A stretch of 64,000 nt of DNA from contig NZ_CP107567.1 in assembly GCF_025854275.1 (NCBI RefSeq), positions 6,758,001 through 6,822,000 of the forward strand, written 5' to 3'. The notes below the pieces were generated by a model. It worked only from the letters and a program-made list of their open reading frames with translations, was not told the origin of the DNA and searched no databases. The position numbers were made by a program, and so were the translations under genes. Position 1 is the first letter of the stretch, and the number at the start of each line of letters is the position of its first letter. The stretch is from Streptomyces peucetius. Its GTDB lineage: Bacteria; Actinomycetota; Actinomycetes; Streptomycetales; Streptomycetaceae. Below are positions 26,329 to 34,455 of the stretch, in pieces.

Positions 26329-26734
26329 CCGCCCCCGGTGCTCCGTCAGCAGGACCGGAGCCGGAGCCGGAGCGAACGGGCTGCCCGTCGCCGCGCCACG
26401 CATCGCGCGCGCAAGGTCTCCGCGGGCCACGACGGCAACGGCGACGGTCGTTTCAGGCCCGCGGATTCTTTGAATTCACCGGAATCCAGCTCCCGTTCAC
26501 CGGCAGTTCTCCTGGCTGCCGGACATCAGCGCCGCGAGATCCCCGACGGGAAAGCGCACACGCCCGAATCGCCGCGCTGTGATCCACGGCACATGTTCCG
26601 GGGTCTGACGGTGGGTTAGGCTTCAGCCGCATTCTGTTCGTCTGCCAGAACAGCGTGGCGGGGGCAGGGGGGTTCCTGGGGGGAGCTGCCTTTCGGACTT
26701 GGCGTCACCTCGCGCTGCCTGAAAGGAACTTCTC
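26329..26734. other. Intergenic region, slightly AT-richer than surroundings
   Basis: No gene is supported in these 400 bases. A short direct repeat (GGAGCC-type hexamers) lies at about 26355-26372. A loose inverted repeat, CTGTTC (26634-26639) and GAACAG (26648-26653), lies about 80 bases before the decayed secreted-protein gene, where TAGGCT could be its old -10 box. Confidence 0.4.
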
Positions 26735-26984
26735 ATGGCATCTCGCCTTCGTCGACGGTTGCCTGCCGGTCTCGCGGGGACCTCCATGGCCGTGGCGGGG
26801 GGACCGCCGTCGCCTTCGCCGCGATGACACCTTTCGCGGCGGCCACCGGTGGAACGGCACAGGAAATGCCGCCGTCCACGGTCGGGAATTCCGCCCAAGA
26901 AGGGCGACGGTCGGCATTCTGCCGGCCGGGCAGAAGGCGTTGCCTCCGGCGGTAAGCGGTCTGTTCTGGCCGGAATTCGTGTGA
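26735..26984 (+). pseudogene. Decayed secreted-protein gene (signal peptide frameshifted in a G run)
   Basis: GAAAGGA and an ATG at 26735 open a frame encoding a classic signal peptide start (ASRLRRRLPAGLAGTSMAVAG), which then stops after about 30 codons. If one G is added to the run of six at 26797-26802, the frame continues as TAVAFAAMTPFAAATGG, completing the signal peptide and an Ala cleavage region. A second frame change near 26900 is needed to reach VGILPAGQKALPPAVSG. The piece ends before any recognised domain. I read it as the remnant of a secreted protein gene, perhaps a paralogue of the FG-GAP protein downstream. The product family is not certain. Confidence 0.6.
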
Positions 26985-27137
26985 CCGGCTGAAAACCACC
27001 GGGTGGGGCTCAGTATCTCGTTTTCTCTCACATGTCCTGACCCGGGCCGCACGGCCGGAGCCGTCCCGCCGCGTCCGCCGTACGAGGCGACGGGGCGCAC
27101 CTGCCGTGCCCGGGTCCCAATCCTCTGGGGAACATTC

Positions 27138-28652
27138 TTGACAGCCAATCGTTCACGCCTCATGTGGACCACGAGCGCCGCCGCGGCGCTCGCCGCACTG
27201 CTGACATCCGCTCCGGCGAACGCCCTCCACGGCGACGATGCCCCCGCCGGACTCGGCTTCACCGCGAAGGTCAACGTCGGGGACCAGACCGCCTGCACCG
27301 GCACCCTCGTCTCGCCCCGGTGGGTACTGACCGCCGCCTCCTGCTTCGCCCCGGACGGAAAGCCCGCCGCCGGCAAGCCCGCCGTCGGCACCACCGTCAC
27401 CGTCGGCCGCACCGACCTCACCCAGACCACGGTCGGGGCCACCCGGGCGGCGGTCGAACTCGTCCCGCACCCCGAGCGGGACCTGGTCCTGGTGAAGCTG
27501 CAGACCGGTGTCGCCGGTGTGAAGCCGGTCGCCCTGGCCGCCACGCCGGTGACGGCCGAGGAGAGCGTGCAGGCGGCCGGTTTCGGCCGCACGAAGACGA
27601 CGTGGGTCCCCGACAAGCTGCACACCGCCTCGTTCACGGCAGCAGGCGACGGCTCGGCGAACGTCGCTCTGACGGCGACCGGCGACGCGGTCGTCTGCCA
27701 GGGGGACGCCGGCGGCCCCGTCCTGCGTGAGGCGGGCGGAACGCAGGAGCTGGTCGCCGTCACCAGCAGGTCGTGGCAGGGCGGATGCCTCGGCACGCCG
27801 TCCACGGAAACCCGGACGGGAGCCGTCGCGACCCGCGTCGACGACGTGCGCTCCTGGATCACCGGCACGGCGTCCCTCGTTCCGGGCGACCTGAGCGGCG
27901 ACAACAAGCCCGACCTCGTCGCGGTCGACGACCTCGGCAAGCTGTACCTCTACCCGGGTACGGGCACCGGCGCTCTCGGTACGCGCGCCCTCATCGGGAC
28001 GGGCGGATGGTCGGGTGCCTCCGTGACCCACCGCGGTGACTGGACCGGGGACGGCATGGAGGACATCGTCGCCCGCGTCGGCAGCGAGCTGCGCGTCTAC
28101 CCCAACCGCGGCGACGGCTCGCTCGCCTCTCCGATCAGGATCGGCACCGGCCTGCCAACGAACGCCCAGGTCGTCGGCGTCGGCGACGCCACCCTGGACG
28201 GACAGCCCGACCTCGCCATCTCGTACCACGACAAGCTGTACATGTACGCGGGCGTCAGCAGTCCCACCCCGTCCGTGGCCGCACCCGTCCTCATCGGCAA
28301 CGGCGGCTGGGGCGTCATGAGCCTGACCGCACCCGGCGACGCCGACCGGGACGGCCGGGTCGACCTGCTGGCCCGGGACACCCGTGACGGCATCCTGTAC
28401 ATCTACCTCGGACAGGCCAACGGCACGTTCAGCGACCGGACCGAGTACGGCCACTCGTACACCGTCTCCTGGCGGCCCCTGATCGCCGGCGCCGCCGACG
28501 CCAACCGCGACGGCGTCGCCGACATGTGGACCACCGCGGCGGACGGCACCCTGCAGTTCTACAAGGGCGGGACCTCGATCCACGGCCCGGTCGACGGGCC
28601 GAGCACGCAGGTCGGCAACGGCGGCTGGAACGCCATGCGGTCCATCAGCTGA
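27138..28652 (+). CDS. Secreted S1-like pseudoprotease with FG-GAP/VCBS repeats
   Basis: This 504-residue protein has a signal peptide (residues about 1-28, cleavage near ANA-L), a trypsin-fold domain (about 30-245) and four or so FG-GAP-like repeats (about 250-500; phrases GDLSGDNKPDLVAV, GDWTGDGMEDIVAR, GDATLDGQPDLAIS, GDADRDGRVDLLAR). The trypsin triad is broken. The His site reads LTAASCF (Ser68), the Asp is kept (RDLVLVKL, Asp115) and the Ser site reads CQGDAGGP (Ala191). Disulfide Cys are retained, so the fold is probably intact and acts in binding rather than proteolysis. TTG at 27138 has GGGGAA just upstream; ATG at 27162 is the alternative. A hairpin follows at 28708. Confidence 0.88.
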   Translation: MTANRSRLMWTTSAAAALAALLTSAPANALHGDDAPAGLGFTAKVNVGDQTACTGTLVSPRWVLTAASCFAPDGKPAAGKPAVGTTVTVGRTDLTQTTVGATRAAVELVPHPERDLVLVKLQTGVAGVKPVALAATPVTAEESVQAAGFGRTKTTWVPDKLHTASFTAAGDGSANVALTATGDAVVCQGDAGGPVLREAGGTQELVAVTSRSWQGGCLGTPSTETRTGAVATRVDDVRSWITGTASLVPGDLSGDNKPDLVAVDDLGKLYLYPGTGTGALGTRALIGTGGWSGASVTHRGDWTGDGMEDIVARVGSELRVYPNRGDGSLASPIRIGTGLPTNAQVVGVGDATLDGQPDLAISYHDKLYMYAGVSSPTPSVAAPVLIGNGGWGVMSLTAPGDADRDGRVDLLARDTRDGILYIYLGQANGTFSDRTEYGHSYTVSWRPLIAGAADANRDGVADMWTTAADGTLQFYKGGTSIHGPVDGPSTQVGNGGWNAMRSIS

Positions 28653-28707
28653 CGCAGGGTCCGCCAACTCGCGGTTCCACCCGGTCCGCAACGGCCGGGA
28701 GTACAGC

Positions 28708-28735
28708 GGCGGGTCCCGTGTCCACGGGGCCCGCC
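28708..28735 (+). terminator. Hairpin after the pseudoprotease gene
   Basis: Arms of 13 bases (28708-28720 and 28723-28735) pair at 12 of 13 positions, with one G-T pair and a 2-base loop. It lies 55 bases after the pseudoprotease stop. Confidence 0.7.
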
Positions 28736-28827
28736 AGCGGCTCCCGGCCGTCCGGGAAGGCGGCGGGTTCACACGGCGTTCCGACCCGGGCGCGTGGGAG
28801 AGCGCGAGATGTGAGAACGTGCAGGGC

Positions 28828-30105
28828 GTGAGCGAGACACCCAAAACCCTGCAGTACCGCATTGACGGGCCAGAAGACGCACCCGCCCTGATCCTGGGTC
28901 CCTCACTGGGTACCACGTGGCACATGTGGGACCGGCAGATCCCCGAACTCTCCGAGCGGTGGCGGGTGGTCCGGTTCGATCTGCCCGGCCACGGCGGCGC
29001 ACCCGCGCACCCGGCCCCCTCCGTCGGCGAGCTCGCCGAGCGGCTGCTGGCCACCCTGGACCAGCTGGGCGTGCAGCGCTTCGGTTACGCGGGCTGCTCC
29101 ATCGGCGGCGCGGTCGGCATCGAGTTGGCCCTGCGCCATCCGCAGCGCGTCGCGACCCTGGCGCTGGTCGCCGCGTCGCCCCGGTTCGGCACGGCCGACG
29201 AGTTCCGCCAGCGCGGTGTCGTCGTACGCACCAACGGCCTCGACCCGATGGCCCGCAGCGCGCCGGAGCGCTGGTTCACCGCGGCCTTCGCCGCCGCCCA
29301 GCCGGCCATCGTCGAGTGGGCCGTGCAGATGGTCCGCACCACCGACCCCGGCTGCTACATCGCCGCCTGCGAGGCCCTCGCCGCCTTCGACGTCCGGGCC
29401 GAACTCGGCCGGATCGGCGTCCCCACGCTCGTCGTGGTCGGGTCGGAGGACCAGGTGACGGGCCCCGCGGAGGCCCGCACCCTGGTCGCCGGGATTCCGG
29501 ACGCCCGGCTCGCGCTGGTACCCGGGGCCTCCCACCTGGCTCCGGTCGAGCAGCCCGCCGCCGTCACGGACCTGCTCTCCCACCACTTCGCGACCGCCTG
29601 GCACGACACCCTCTCCGCGTTCCCCGCCCCGCCGGCCGCGCCCGCCACCTCCGTGCCCGTCGCGCCGGTCGCCGAGATCGCCCCGCCCGCCCCCGAGCAG
29701 CCGCATGCCACCGGGTCCGGCAGGCCCGACCCGTACCAGGCCGGGATGAAGGTGCGGCGCGAGGTGCTCGGCGACGCGCACGTGGACGCGGTCATGGCCG
29801 ACGGCGACGACTTCACGGGCGACTTCCAGGAGCTGATCACCCGCTACGCCTGGGGTGAGGTGTGGGCCCGTGAGGGCCTGGACAGACGCACCCGCAGCTG
29901 TGTGACGCTGACCGCCCTGGTCGCGGGCGGGCACCTCGACGAGCTGGCCTCCCACACCCGGGCGGCGCTGCGCAACGGACTGACCCCGGCGGAGATCAAG
30001 GAAGTCCTGATCCACACCGCCGTGTACTGCGGTGTCCCGACGGCGAACGCGGCCTTCAAGGTGGCACAGGGCGTGATCCAGGAGGAGACGACGCTCCGGG
30101 CGTAG
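28828..30105 (+). CDS. pcaL: PcaL: fused 3-oxoadipate enol-lactonase / 4-carboxymuconolactone decarboxylase
   Basis: This 425-residue bifunctional enzyme serves the protocatechuate branch of the beta-ketoadipate pathway. Residues about 5-255 form an alpha/beta hydrolase (nucleophile in GCSIGG, oxyanion region GPSLGTTWHMWD, late His in GASHLAPVEQP), the enol-lactonase PcaD. A Pro/Ala linker of about 45 residues is followed by the PcaC domain (about 300-420, MKVRREVLGDAHVD, CVTLTALVAGGHLDEL, the HTAVYCGVPTANAAF active site). The fusion is known in actinomycetes. GTG at 28828 is preferred to GTG at 28819; neither has a strong ribosome site. No other pca gene is in the window, which is unusual because pcaL normally sits in a pca operon. 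Confidence 0.92.
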   Translation: MSETPKTLQYRIDGPEDAPALILGPSLGTTWHMWDRQIPELSERWRVVRFDLPGHGGAPAHPAPSVGELAERLLATLDQLGVQRFGYAGCSIGGAVGIELALRHPQRVATLALVAASPRFGTADEFRQRGVVVRTNGLDPMARSAPERWFTAAFAAAQPAIVEWAVQMVRTTDPGCYIAACEALAAFDVRAELGRIGVPTLVVVGSEDQVTGPAEARTLVAGIPDARLALVPGASHLAPVEQPAAVTDLLSHHFATAWHDTLSAFPAPPAAPATSVPVAPVAEIAPPAPEQPHATGSGRPDPYQAGMKVRREVLGDAHVDAVMADGDDFTGDFQELITRYAWGEVWAREGLDRRTRSCVTLTALVAGGHLDELASHTRAALRNGLTPAEIKEVLIHTAVYCGVPTANAAFKVAQGVIQEETTLRA

Positions 30106-30117
30106 CAGGATGGTGGC

Positions 30118-30750
30118 ATGAGGCTCACCAAGAAGACCCATGCCTGCGTGCAGCTCGAGAAGGACGGGCGGCGTCTGGTCATCGACCCCGGCGGCTTCAG
30201 CGAACAGGACGCCGCCCTGGGGGCCGATGTCCTCCTCGTGACGCACGAGCACCCCGACCACTTCGACGAGGGCAGACTGCGTGCGGCGCTCGAGGCGAAC
30301 CCCGACGCCGCGCTGTGGACCTTGCGCAGTGTCGCCGAGCAGCTCTCCGCCGCGTTCCCGGGACGTGTCAACACGGTGGGCCACGGGGACGCGTTCACGG
30401 CGGCCGGCTTCGAGATCCAGGTGCACGGCGAGCTGCACGCGGTGATCCACCCGGACATCCCGCGGATCACCAACGTCGGCTACCTGGTGGACGGCTCCGT
30501 CTTCCACCCGGGCGACGCCCTCACCGTGCCCGACCGGGCGGTGGACACGCTGATGCTGCCGGTGCACGCCCCGTGGAACAAGATCTCCGAGGTGATCGAG
30601 TACGTGCGCGAGGTGAAGCCGCGCCGCGCCATCGACGTCCACGACGCCCTCCTCACCGACCTCGCCCGGCCGATCTACGACCGGCAGATCGGCGAGCTCG
30701 GCGGCGCGGACCACGGCCGGCTGGCCCCCGGCGAGTCCCGGGACGTGTGA
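30118..30750 (+). CDS. MBL-fold metallo-hydrolase (UlaG-like)
   Basis: This 210-residue single-domain metallo-beta-lactamase-fold protein shows the metal motif THEHPDHFD near residue 42, a further His in HGELHAVIH and an Asp in FHPGDAL, with a late His in LPVHAPW. It lacks the ascorbate-lactonase-specific regions, so the substrate is unknown; streptomycete relatives are annotated only as hydrolases. The ATG lies 12 bases after the pcaL stop, which hints at co-transcription. Confidence 0.88.
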   Translation: MRLTKKTHACVQLEKDGRRLVIDPGGFSEQDAALGADVLLVTHEHPDHFDEGRLRAALEANPDAALWTLRSVAEQLSAAFPGRVNTVGHGDAFTAAGFEIQVHGELHAVIHPDIPRITNVGYLVDGSVFHPGDALTVPDRAVDTLMLPVHAPWNKISEVIEYVREVKPRRAIDVHDALLTDLARPIYDRQIGELGGADHGRLAPGESRDV

Positions 30751-30771
30751 GGCCACGGCGGGCGCGAACGC

Positions 30772-30805
30772 GTGACTGTCGTACCCCGCCGTTAGGCTTT
30801 GCGCC
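30772..30805 (+). promoter_or_regulatory. Candidate leaderless promoter of xthA
   Basis: TAGGCT at 30793-30798 is a good -10 box whose transcript would start at or next to the ATG at 30806. A weak GTGACT -35 lies at 30772-30777. No ribosome site precedes the ATG, so the message is probably leaderless, as is common in streptomycetes. Confidence 0.5.
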
Positions 30806-31585
30806 ATGCGTATCGCCACGTGGAACGTCAACTCGATCACCGCCCGGCTGCCCCGGCTGCTGGCCTGGCTGGAGAGCAGCGGCACCGATGTGCTGTGCCT
30901 CCAGGAGACCAAGTGCACCGAGGAGCAGTTCCCCGCCGCGGAGCTGCGCGAGCTGGGCTACGAGTCCGCGGTCCACGCCGACGGCCGGTGGAACGGGGTG
31001 GCGCTCGTCTCCCGGGTGGGCCTCGAGGACGTCGTGCGCGGCCTGCCCGGCGGTCCTGACTACGGGGGCCTCCAGGAGCCGAGGGCGATCTCGGCGACCT
31101 GCGGCCCCGCCCGCCTCTGGTCGGTGTACGTGCCCAACGGCCGCGAGGTCGCCCACGACCACTACGACTACAAGCTGCGCTGGCTGGCGGCCCTGTCAGT
31201 CGCGGTGACGGAGGACGCGGCGGCCGGGCGGCCGTTCGCCGTGCTCGGCGACTTCAACATCGCGCCGACCGACGACGACGTGTGGGACCCGTCCTTCTTC
31301 GAGGGCATGACCCATGTGACGCCCGCCGAGCGGACCGCTCTGGCGACGCTTCGTGAGCGGGGTCTGGCCGATGTGGTGCCGCGTCCGCTGAAGTACGAGC
31401 ACCCGTTCACGTACTGGGACTACCGCCAGCTCTGCTTCCCCAAGAACCGCGGCATGCGCATCGACCTGGTGTACGGCAACGAGCCCTTCACGAAGGCGGT
31501 CAAGGACAGCTACGTCGACCGCGAGGAGCGGAAGGGCAAGGGCGCCTCGGACCACGCGCCGGTCGTCGTCGACCTGGACGCATGA
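30806..31585 (+). CDS. xthA: Exodeoxyribonuclease III (XthA)
   Basis: This 259-residue AP endonuclease/3'-exonuclease of base-excision repair has the full active-site series of the exonuclease III fold: N-terminal TWNVNSI, LQETKC (metal Glu), YVPNG, the LGDFNIAP Asp/Asn pair, the WDYR segment and terminal SDHAPVVVDL. It acts in the cytoplasm on apurinic sites and damaged 3' ends. Its length is normal. It appears to be expressed from its own, possibly leaderless, promoter. Confidence 0.97.
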   Translation: MRIATWNVNSITARLPRLLAWLESSGTDVLCLQETKCTEEQFPAAELRELGYESAVHADGRWNGVALVSRVGLEDVVRGLPGGPDYGGLQEPRAISATCGPARLWSVYVPNGREVAHDHYDYKLRWLAALSVAVTEDAAAGRPFAVLGDFNIAPTDDDVWDPSFFEGMTHVTPAERTALATLRERGLADVVPRPLKYEHPFTYWDYRQLCFPKNRGMRIDLVYGNEPFTKAVKDSYVDREERKGKGASDHAPVVVDLDA

Positions 31586-31643
31586 CGTTCACCGGCGCGC
31601 GCCCTGTGGTGCACCCGGCTGTCCGGGTGGGAGTCTTTGCGGT

Positions 31644-32090
31644 ATGAACATCCCTTTCTTGGACCATTGGCTGGGGCGCCACGGCGAACGGGACAAGGGC
31701 GACGCGGCTGCCACGGAGCACGATCCCGAGCGCGCGGCGGCCATCACCGACCTGCTGTCCGAGTGCGAGCTGCTGCGCGCCAGAGCGGCACAGGCCGGAC
31801 TGGAACTGGACGACTCACCGAGCTCGTTGACCGCGCTGGACCAGCTGCCACCGCGCTGGCGCGACGACCCGGAGGAGCTGCCCTGGCTGGGCAACGACGC
31901 GGGGCTCTATCTGGGCACCGTCATCGTGCGCACGGTTCCCGGCGCGGCCTGGCACATCTGGCCGGGGGGCCACCCGGTGGTGCGGCTGGCCTCGGGGCGG
32001 GAGATCAGTGTGGTGGAGGCGGGCGTGGAGTGGGCGTTCAACGGGGCGCCGGAGCTCTCCCAGGTCTACGGCGAGGCGGCGGAGGCCTAG
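31644..32090 (+). CDS. Small DUF6278-like protein
   Basis: This 148-residue cytoplasmic protein resembles a streptomycete family annotated DUF6278. It begins MNIPFLDHWLGRHGERDKGD, has a helical middle and a beta-rich C terminus (GTVIVRTVPGAAWHIWPGGHPVVRL split, then GREISVVEAGVEWA). No catalytic motif or membrane segment is seen. It follows xthA by 58 bases in the same direction, a neighbourhood I believe is common in the genus. Function unknown. Confidence 0.8.
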   Translation: MNIPFLDHWLGRHGERDKGDAAATEHDPERAAAITDLLSECELLRARAAQAGLELDDSPSSLTALDQLPPRWRDDPEELPWLGNDAGLYLGTVIVRTVPGAAWHIWPGGHPVVRLASGREISVVEAGVEWAFNGAPELSQVYGEAAEA

Positions 32091-32324
32091 GGCCCCGTTC
32101 GTCCGGGTCTGGCGCCTCTCTTACGGGTCCATGGCTTCTCGTCCGGGCCGTGCCGGGCGTGTGCGGCCGGGGCGCTTCCGGCCGGTTGCGACCGATGTCG
32201 CTCGGCTGGGTTTCGCATTAGTACGGCTTATGCCCTCTTTATGCGTGTCGGGTGTGAAGCCCCTTGGCGGGCTGGATAGTTTGCGCTGACCGCGACACAC
32301 AGCGACGAGTGGGCAGGGCAGCGT

Positions 32325-33068
32325 ATGGTCGTCGATCCGTTGATCGAGCTGCGTGATGTGAACAAGCACTTCGGGCAGTTACATGTTCTCCAGGACATCA
32401 ACCTCGCCGTCGGCCGCGGAGAGGTGGTGGTGGTCATCGGACCGTCCGGCTCGGGGAAATCGACGTTGTGCCGGGCCATGAACCGGCTCGAGACCATCGA
32501 GTCCGGACGTATCACGATCGACGGGCAGCCCCTGCCGGAGGAAGGCAAGGCCCTGGCGAAGCTCCGTGCCGACGTCGGCATGGTCTTCCAGTCCTTCAAT
32601 CTCTTCGCGCACAAGACCGTCATGGCGAACGTCTCCCTGGGCCCCGTCAAGGTCCGGGGCCTCAAGAAGGAGGAAGCCGAACGACGCTCCCGTGAACTGC
32701 TCGACCGGGTGGGCCTGGCCGACCAGGCGTCGAAGTTCCCCGCCCAGCTCTCCGGCGGCCAGCAGCAGCGTGTGGCCATCGCCCGCGCCCTGGCGATGGA
32801 CCCCAAGGTCATGCTCTTCGACGAGCCGACCTCCGCCCTCGACCCGGAGATGATCAATGAGGTGCTTGAGGTGATGCAGCAGCTCGCGGCCGAAGGGATG
32901 ACCATGGTCGTCGTCACCCACGAGATGGGTTTCGCCCGCTCCGCCGCCAACCGTGTCGTCTTCATGGCCGACGGCCGCATCATCGAGGACCGCAGCCCCG
33001 ACGACTTCTTCACCGACCCCCGGACCGACCGCGCCAAGGACTTCCTCTCCAAGATTCTCAAGCACTGA
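32325..33068 (+). CDS. gluA: Glutamate-type polar amino-acid ABC transporter ATPase (GluA), solitary
   Basis: This 247-residue ATPase matches the polar amino-acid uptake group. Walker A is GPSGSGKST, the Q-loop region reads [18 protein letters not shown], the signature is [15 protein letters not shown], Walker B is [14 protein letters not shown] and the switch His is in VTHEMGFAR. In streptomycetes gluA is normally followed by genes for the binding protein and two permeases. Here none follow; instead a decayed peptidase fragment on the other strand begins 114 bases later. The protein itself looks intact, so it must use membrane parts from elsewhere or be left over. Confidence 0.9.
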   Translation: MVVDPLIELRDVNKHFGQLHVLQDINLAVGRGEVVVVIGPSGSGKSTLCRAMNRLETIESGRITIDGQPLPEEGKALAKLRADVGMVFQSFNLFAHKTVMANVSLGPVKVRGLKKEEAERRSRELLDRVGLADQASKFPAQLSGGQQQRVAIARALAMDPKVMLFDEPTSALDPEMINEVLEVMQQLAAEGMTMVVVTHEMGFARSAANRVVFMADGRIIEDRSPDDFFTDPRTDRAKDFLSKILKH

Positions 33069-33181
33069 CTGCCGGCGGGTCCCGGCGCCTTCACGGCGTG
33101 AACGGGACAAGCCCAGTGGTTCATGGAGCACCACCCACTCCCCGTGCGTGGCACGGGGACCCGGCCGGCAGCAGCCGGTGA

Positions 33182-33510
33182 TCACTCCTGGCGCAGCGGG
33201 ACCGACGGATACGACGGGTCGGCTGCCGCGAGGAGAAGGTCAGCTGCGCGCCGCTCGGGTTGTGCTCGATGTAGAGCAGGTCGACGGTGTCGACGACCAC
33301 GGCGAGACGGTGGCCGGCCGGTACGTCGTAGGCGCAACTCCAGGTCCACGGCGAACGGCTGACCGGGCGTCCGGCCGTGGAAGGTGTACGGCGCACGGGA
33401 GACCGGCTTGCCGAGGCCGAGCGGGCCCACGTCGCAGAGGTGTGCGACGAGGGTGCCGCTCTCCTTGGTGCTTGTGACCGGTGCTTGTGACCGCGGTGTG
33501 CAGCTCGGCG
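33182..33510 (-). pseudogene. Decayed C-terminal fragment of an X-Pro dipeptidyl-peptidase/CocE-type hydrolase
   Basis: On the minus strand, pieces of the jelly-roll C-terminal domain of this hydrolase family appear in two frames. GTLVAHLCDVGPLG and PYTFHGRTPGQPFAVDLEL lie in one frame, AYDVPAGHRLAVVVDT and LYIEHNPSGAQLTFSS in another, and PSYPSVPLRQE with the stop lies back in the first. At least two frameshifts are therefore needed. The catalytic alpha/beta-hydrolase domain is absent. It is a fragment without function, lying between the solitary gluA and the hydrolase-P450 pair. The 3' boundary is set by the stop at 33182; the 5' boundary is approximate. Confidence 0.75.
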
Positions 33511-33663
33511 GTACCGCGGACCTGCCGCTCGGCCGCGCAGCGCTCCGACCGTCACACGGCGGCGAACGAGCGCGGCAGCAGCGGGCCCCGATCGGGGGCT
33601 TGTCCCGAAGGCCGCGCCCCAGCACTGTGGGGAGGTCCGCCCGAGCCGGTGAACGGAGACCCT

Positions 33664-34455
33664 GTGACCCCCATCCCGCTGCCCCATTCCCTGTACGGCT
33701 CCGGCCCGCACCGGGTGCTCGCCGTGCACGGCTGGTTCGCCGACCGCTCCGCCTACGCCCCACTCCTCCCGGACCTCGACACGAAGAGCTTCACCTATGC
33801 CTTCGTCGACCTGCGGGGCTACGGCGAGGCGCGCGACGTCCGAGGCGCGTACACCACGTCCGAGGCCGCCGGGGACCTCCTCGCGCTCGCGGACCGGCTC
33901 GGCTGGGACTCGTTCTCGCTCGTCGGCCACTCGATGGGCGGCTCCGTGGCGCAGCGTGTACTGGCGACGGCCCCGCGGCGTGTGCGGCGGATCGTTGGCA
34001 TCTCGCCCGTTCCCGCCTGCGGCCTGAAGATGCCGCCGGAGCAGTGGGAACTGTTCGCCTCCGCGGCGACCGCACCCGCGAGCCGCCGGGCCATCATCGA
34101 CTTCACCACCGGCTCGGTCAGGCCGTCCGCCTGGCTGGAACGCATGGTCGAGCGCTCCCTGGCCCGCAGCGACCGCGATGCCTTCCGTGCCTGGCTCGAC
34201 TCATGGGCGGGGGAGGACTTCCACTCCGAGGTGGTCGGCTCGACCGTTCCCGCCCTGGCGGTCACCGGCGCGCTGGACCCGGCGATCAGCGCCGGCTTCA
34301 TGCAGGAGACCTGGCTCCGCTGGTACACCGAGGCCGACCTCGTCGAACTGCCGTGCGCGGGCCACTACGCCATGGACGAGACACCGCTGCAACTCGTCAC
34401 CACCGTCGAGGACTTCCTGCGGGCGGACGTGAACGGACAAGATCTTCCGGTATGA
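33664..34455 (+). CDS. Alpha/beta hydrolase coupled to a P450
   Basis: This 263-residue alpha/beta hydrolase has the nucleophile elbow VGHSMGGS near residue 88, an oxyanion region (VHGWFADRSAY), a catalytic Asp candidate in TGALDPAIS and a late His in CAGHYAMDE. GTG at 33664 follows GGAGA. The stop overlaps the P450 ATG (ATGA), so hydrolase and P450 are translationally coupled. Such pairs act on small esters or lactones in secondary metabolism or xenobiotic degradation. The true substrate cannot be seen. Confidence 0.9.
   Translation: MTPIPLPHSLYGSGPHRVLAVHGWFADRSAYAPLLPDLDTKSFTYAFVDLRGYGEARDVRGAYTTSEAAGDLLALADRLGWDSFSLVGHSMGGSVAQRVLATAPRRVRRIVGISPVPACGLKMPPEQWELFASAATAPASRRAIIDFTTGSVRPSAWLERMVERSLARSDRDAFRAWLDSWAGEDFHSEVVGSTVPALAVTGALDPAISAGFMQETWLRWYTEADLVELPCAGHYAMDETPLQLVTTVEDFLRADVNGQDLPV

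Noticed and set aside
28903..30918. A 671-codon minus-strand frame across pcaL, the MBL-fold gene and the xthA start
   Set aside because: It crosses three good plus-strand genes and has no recognisable domain. It is antisense shadow.
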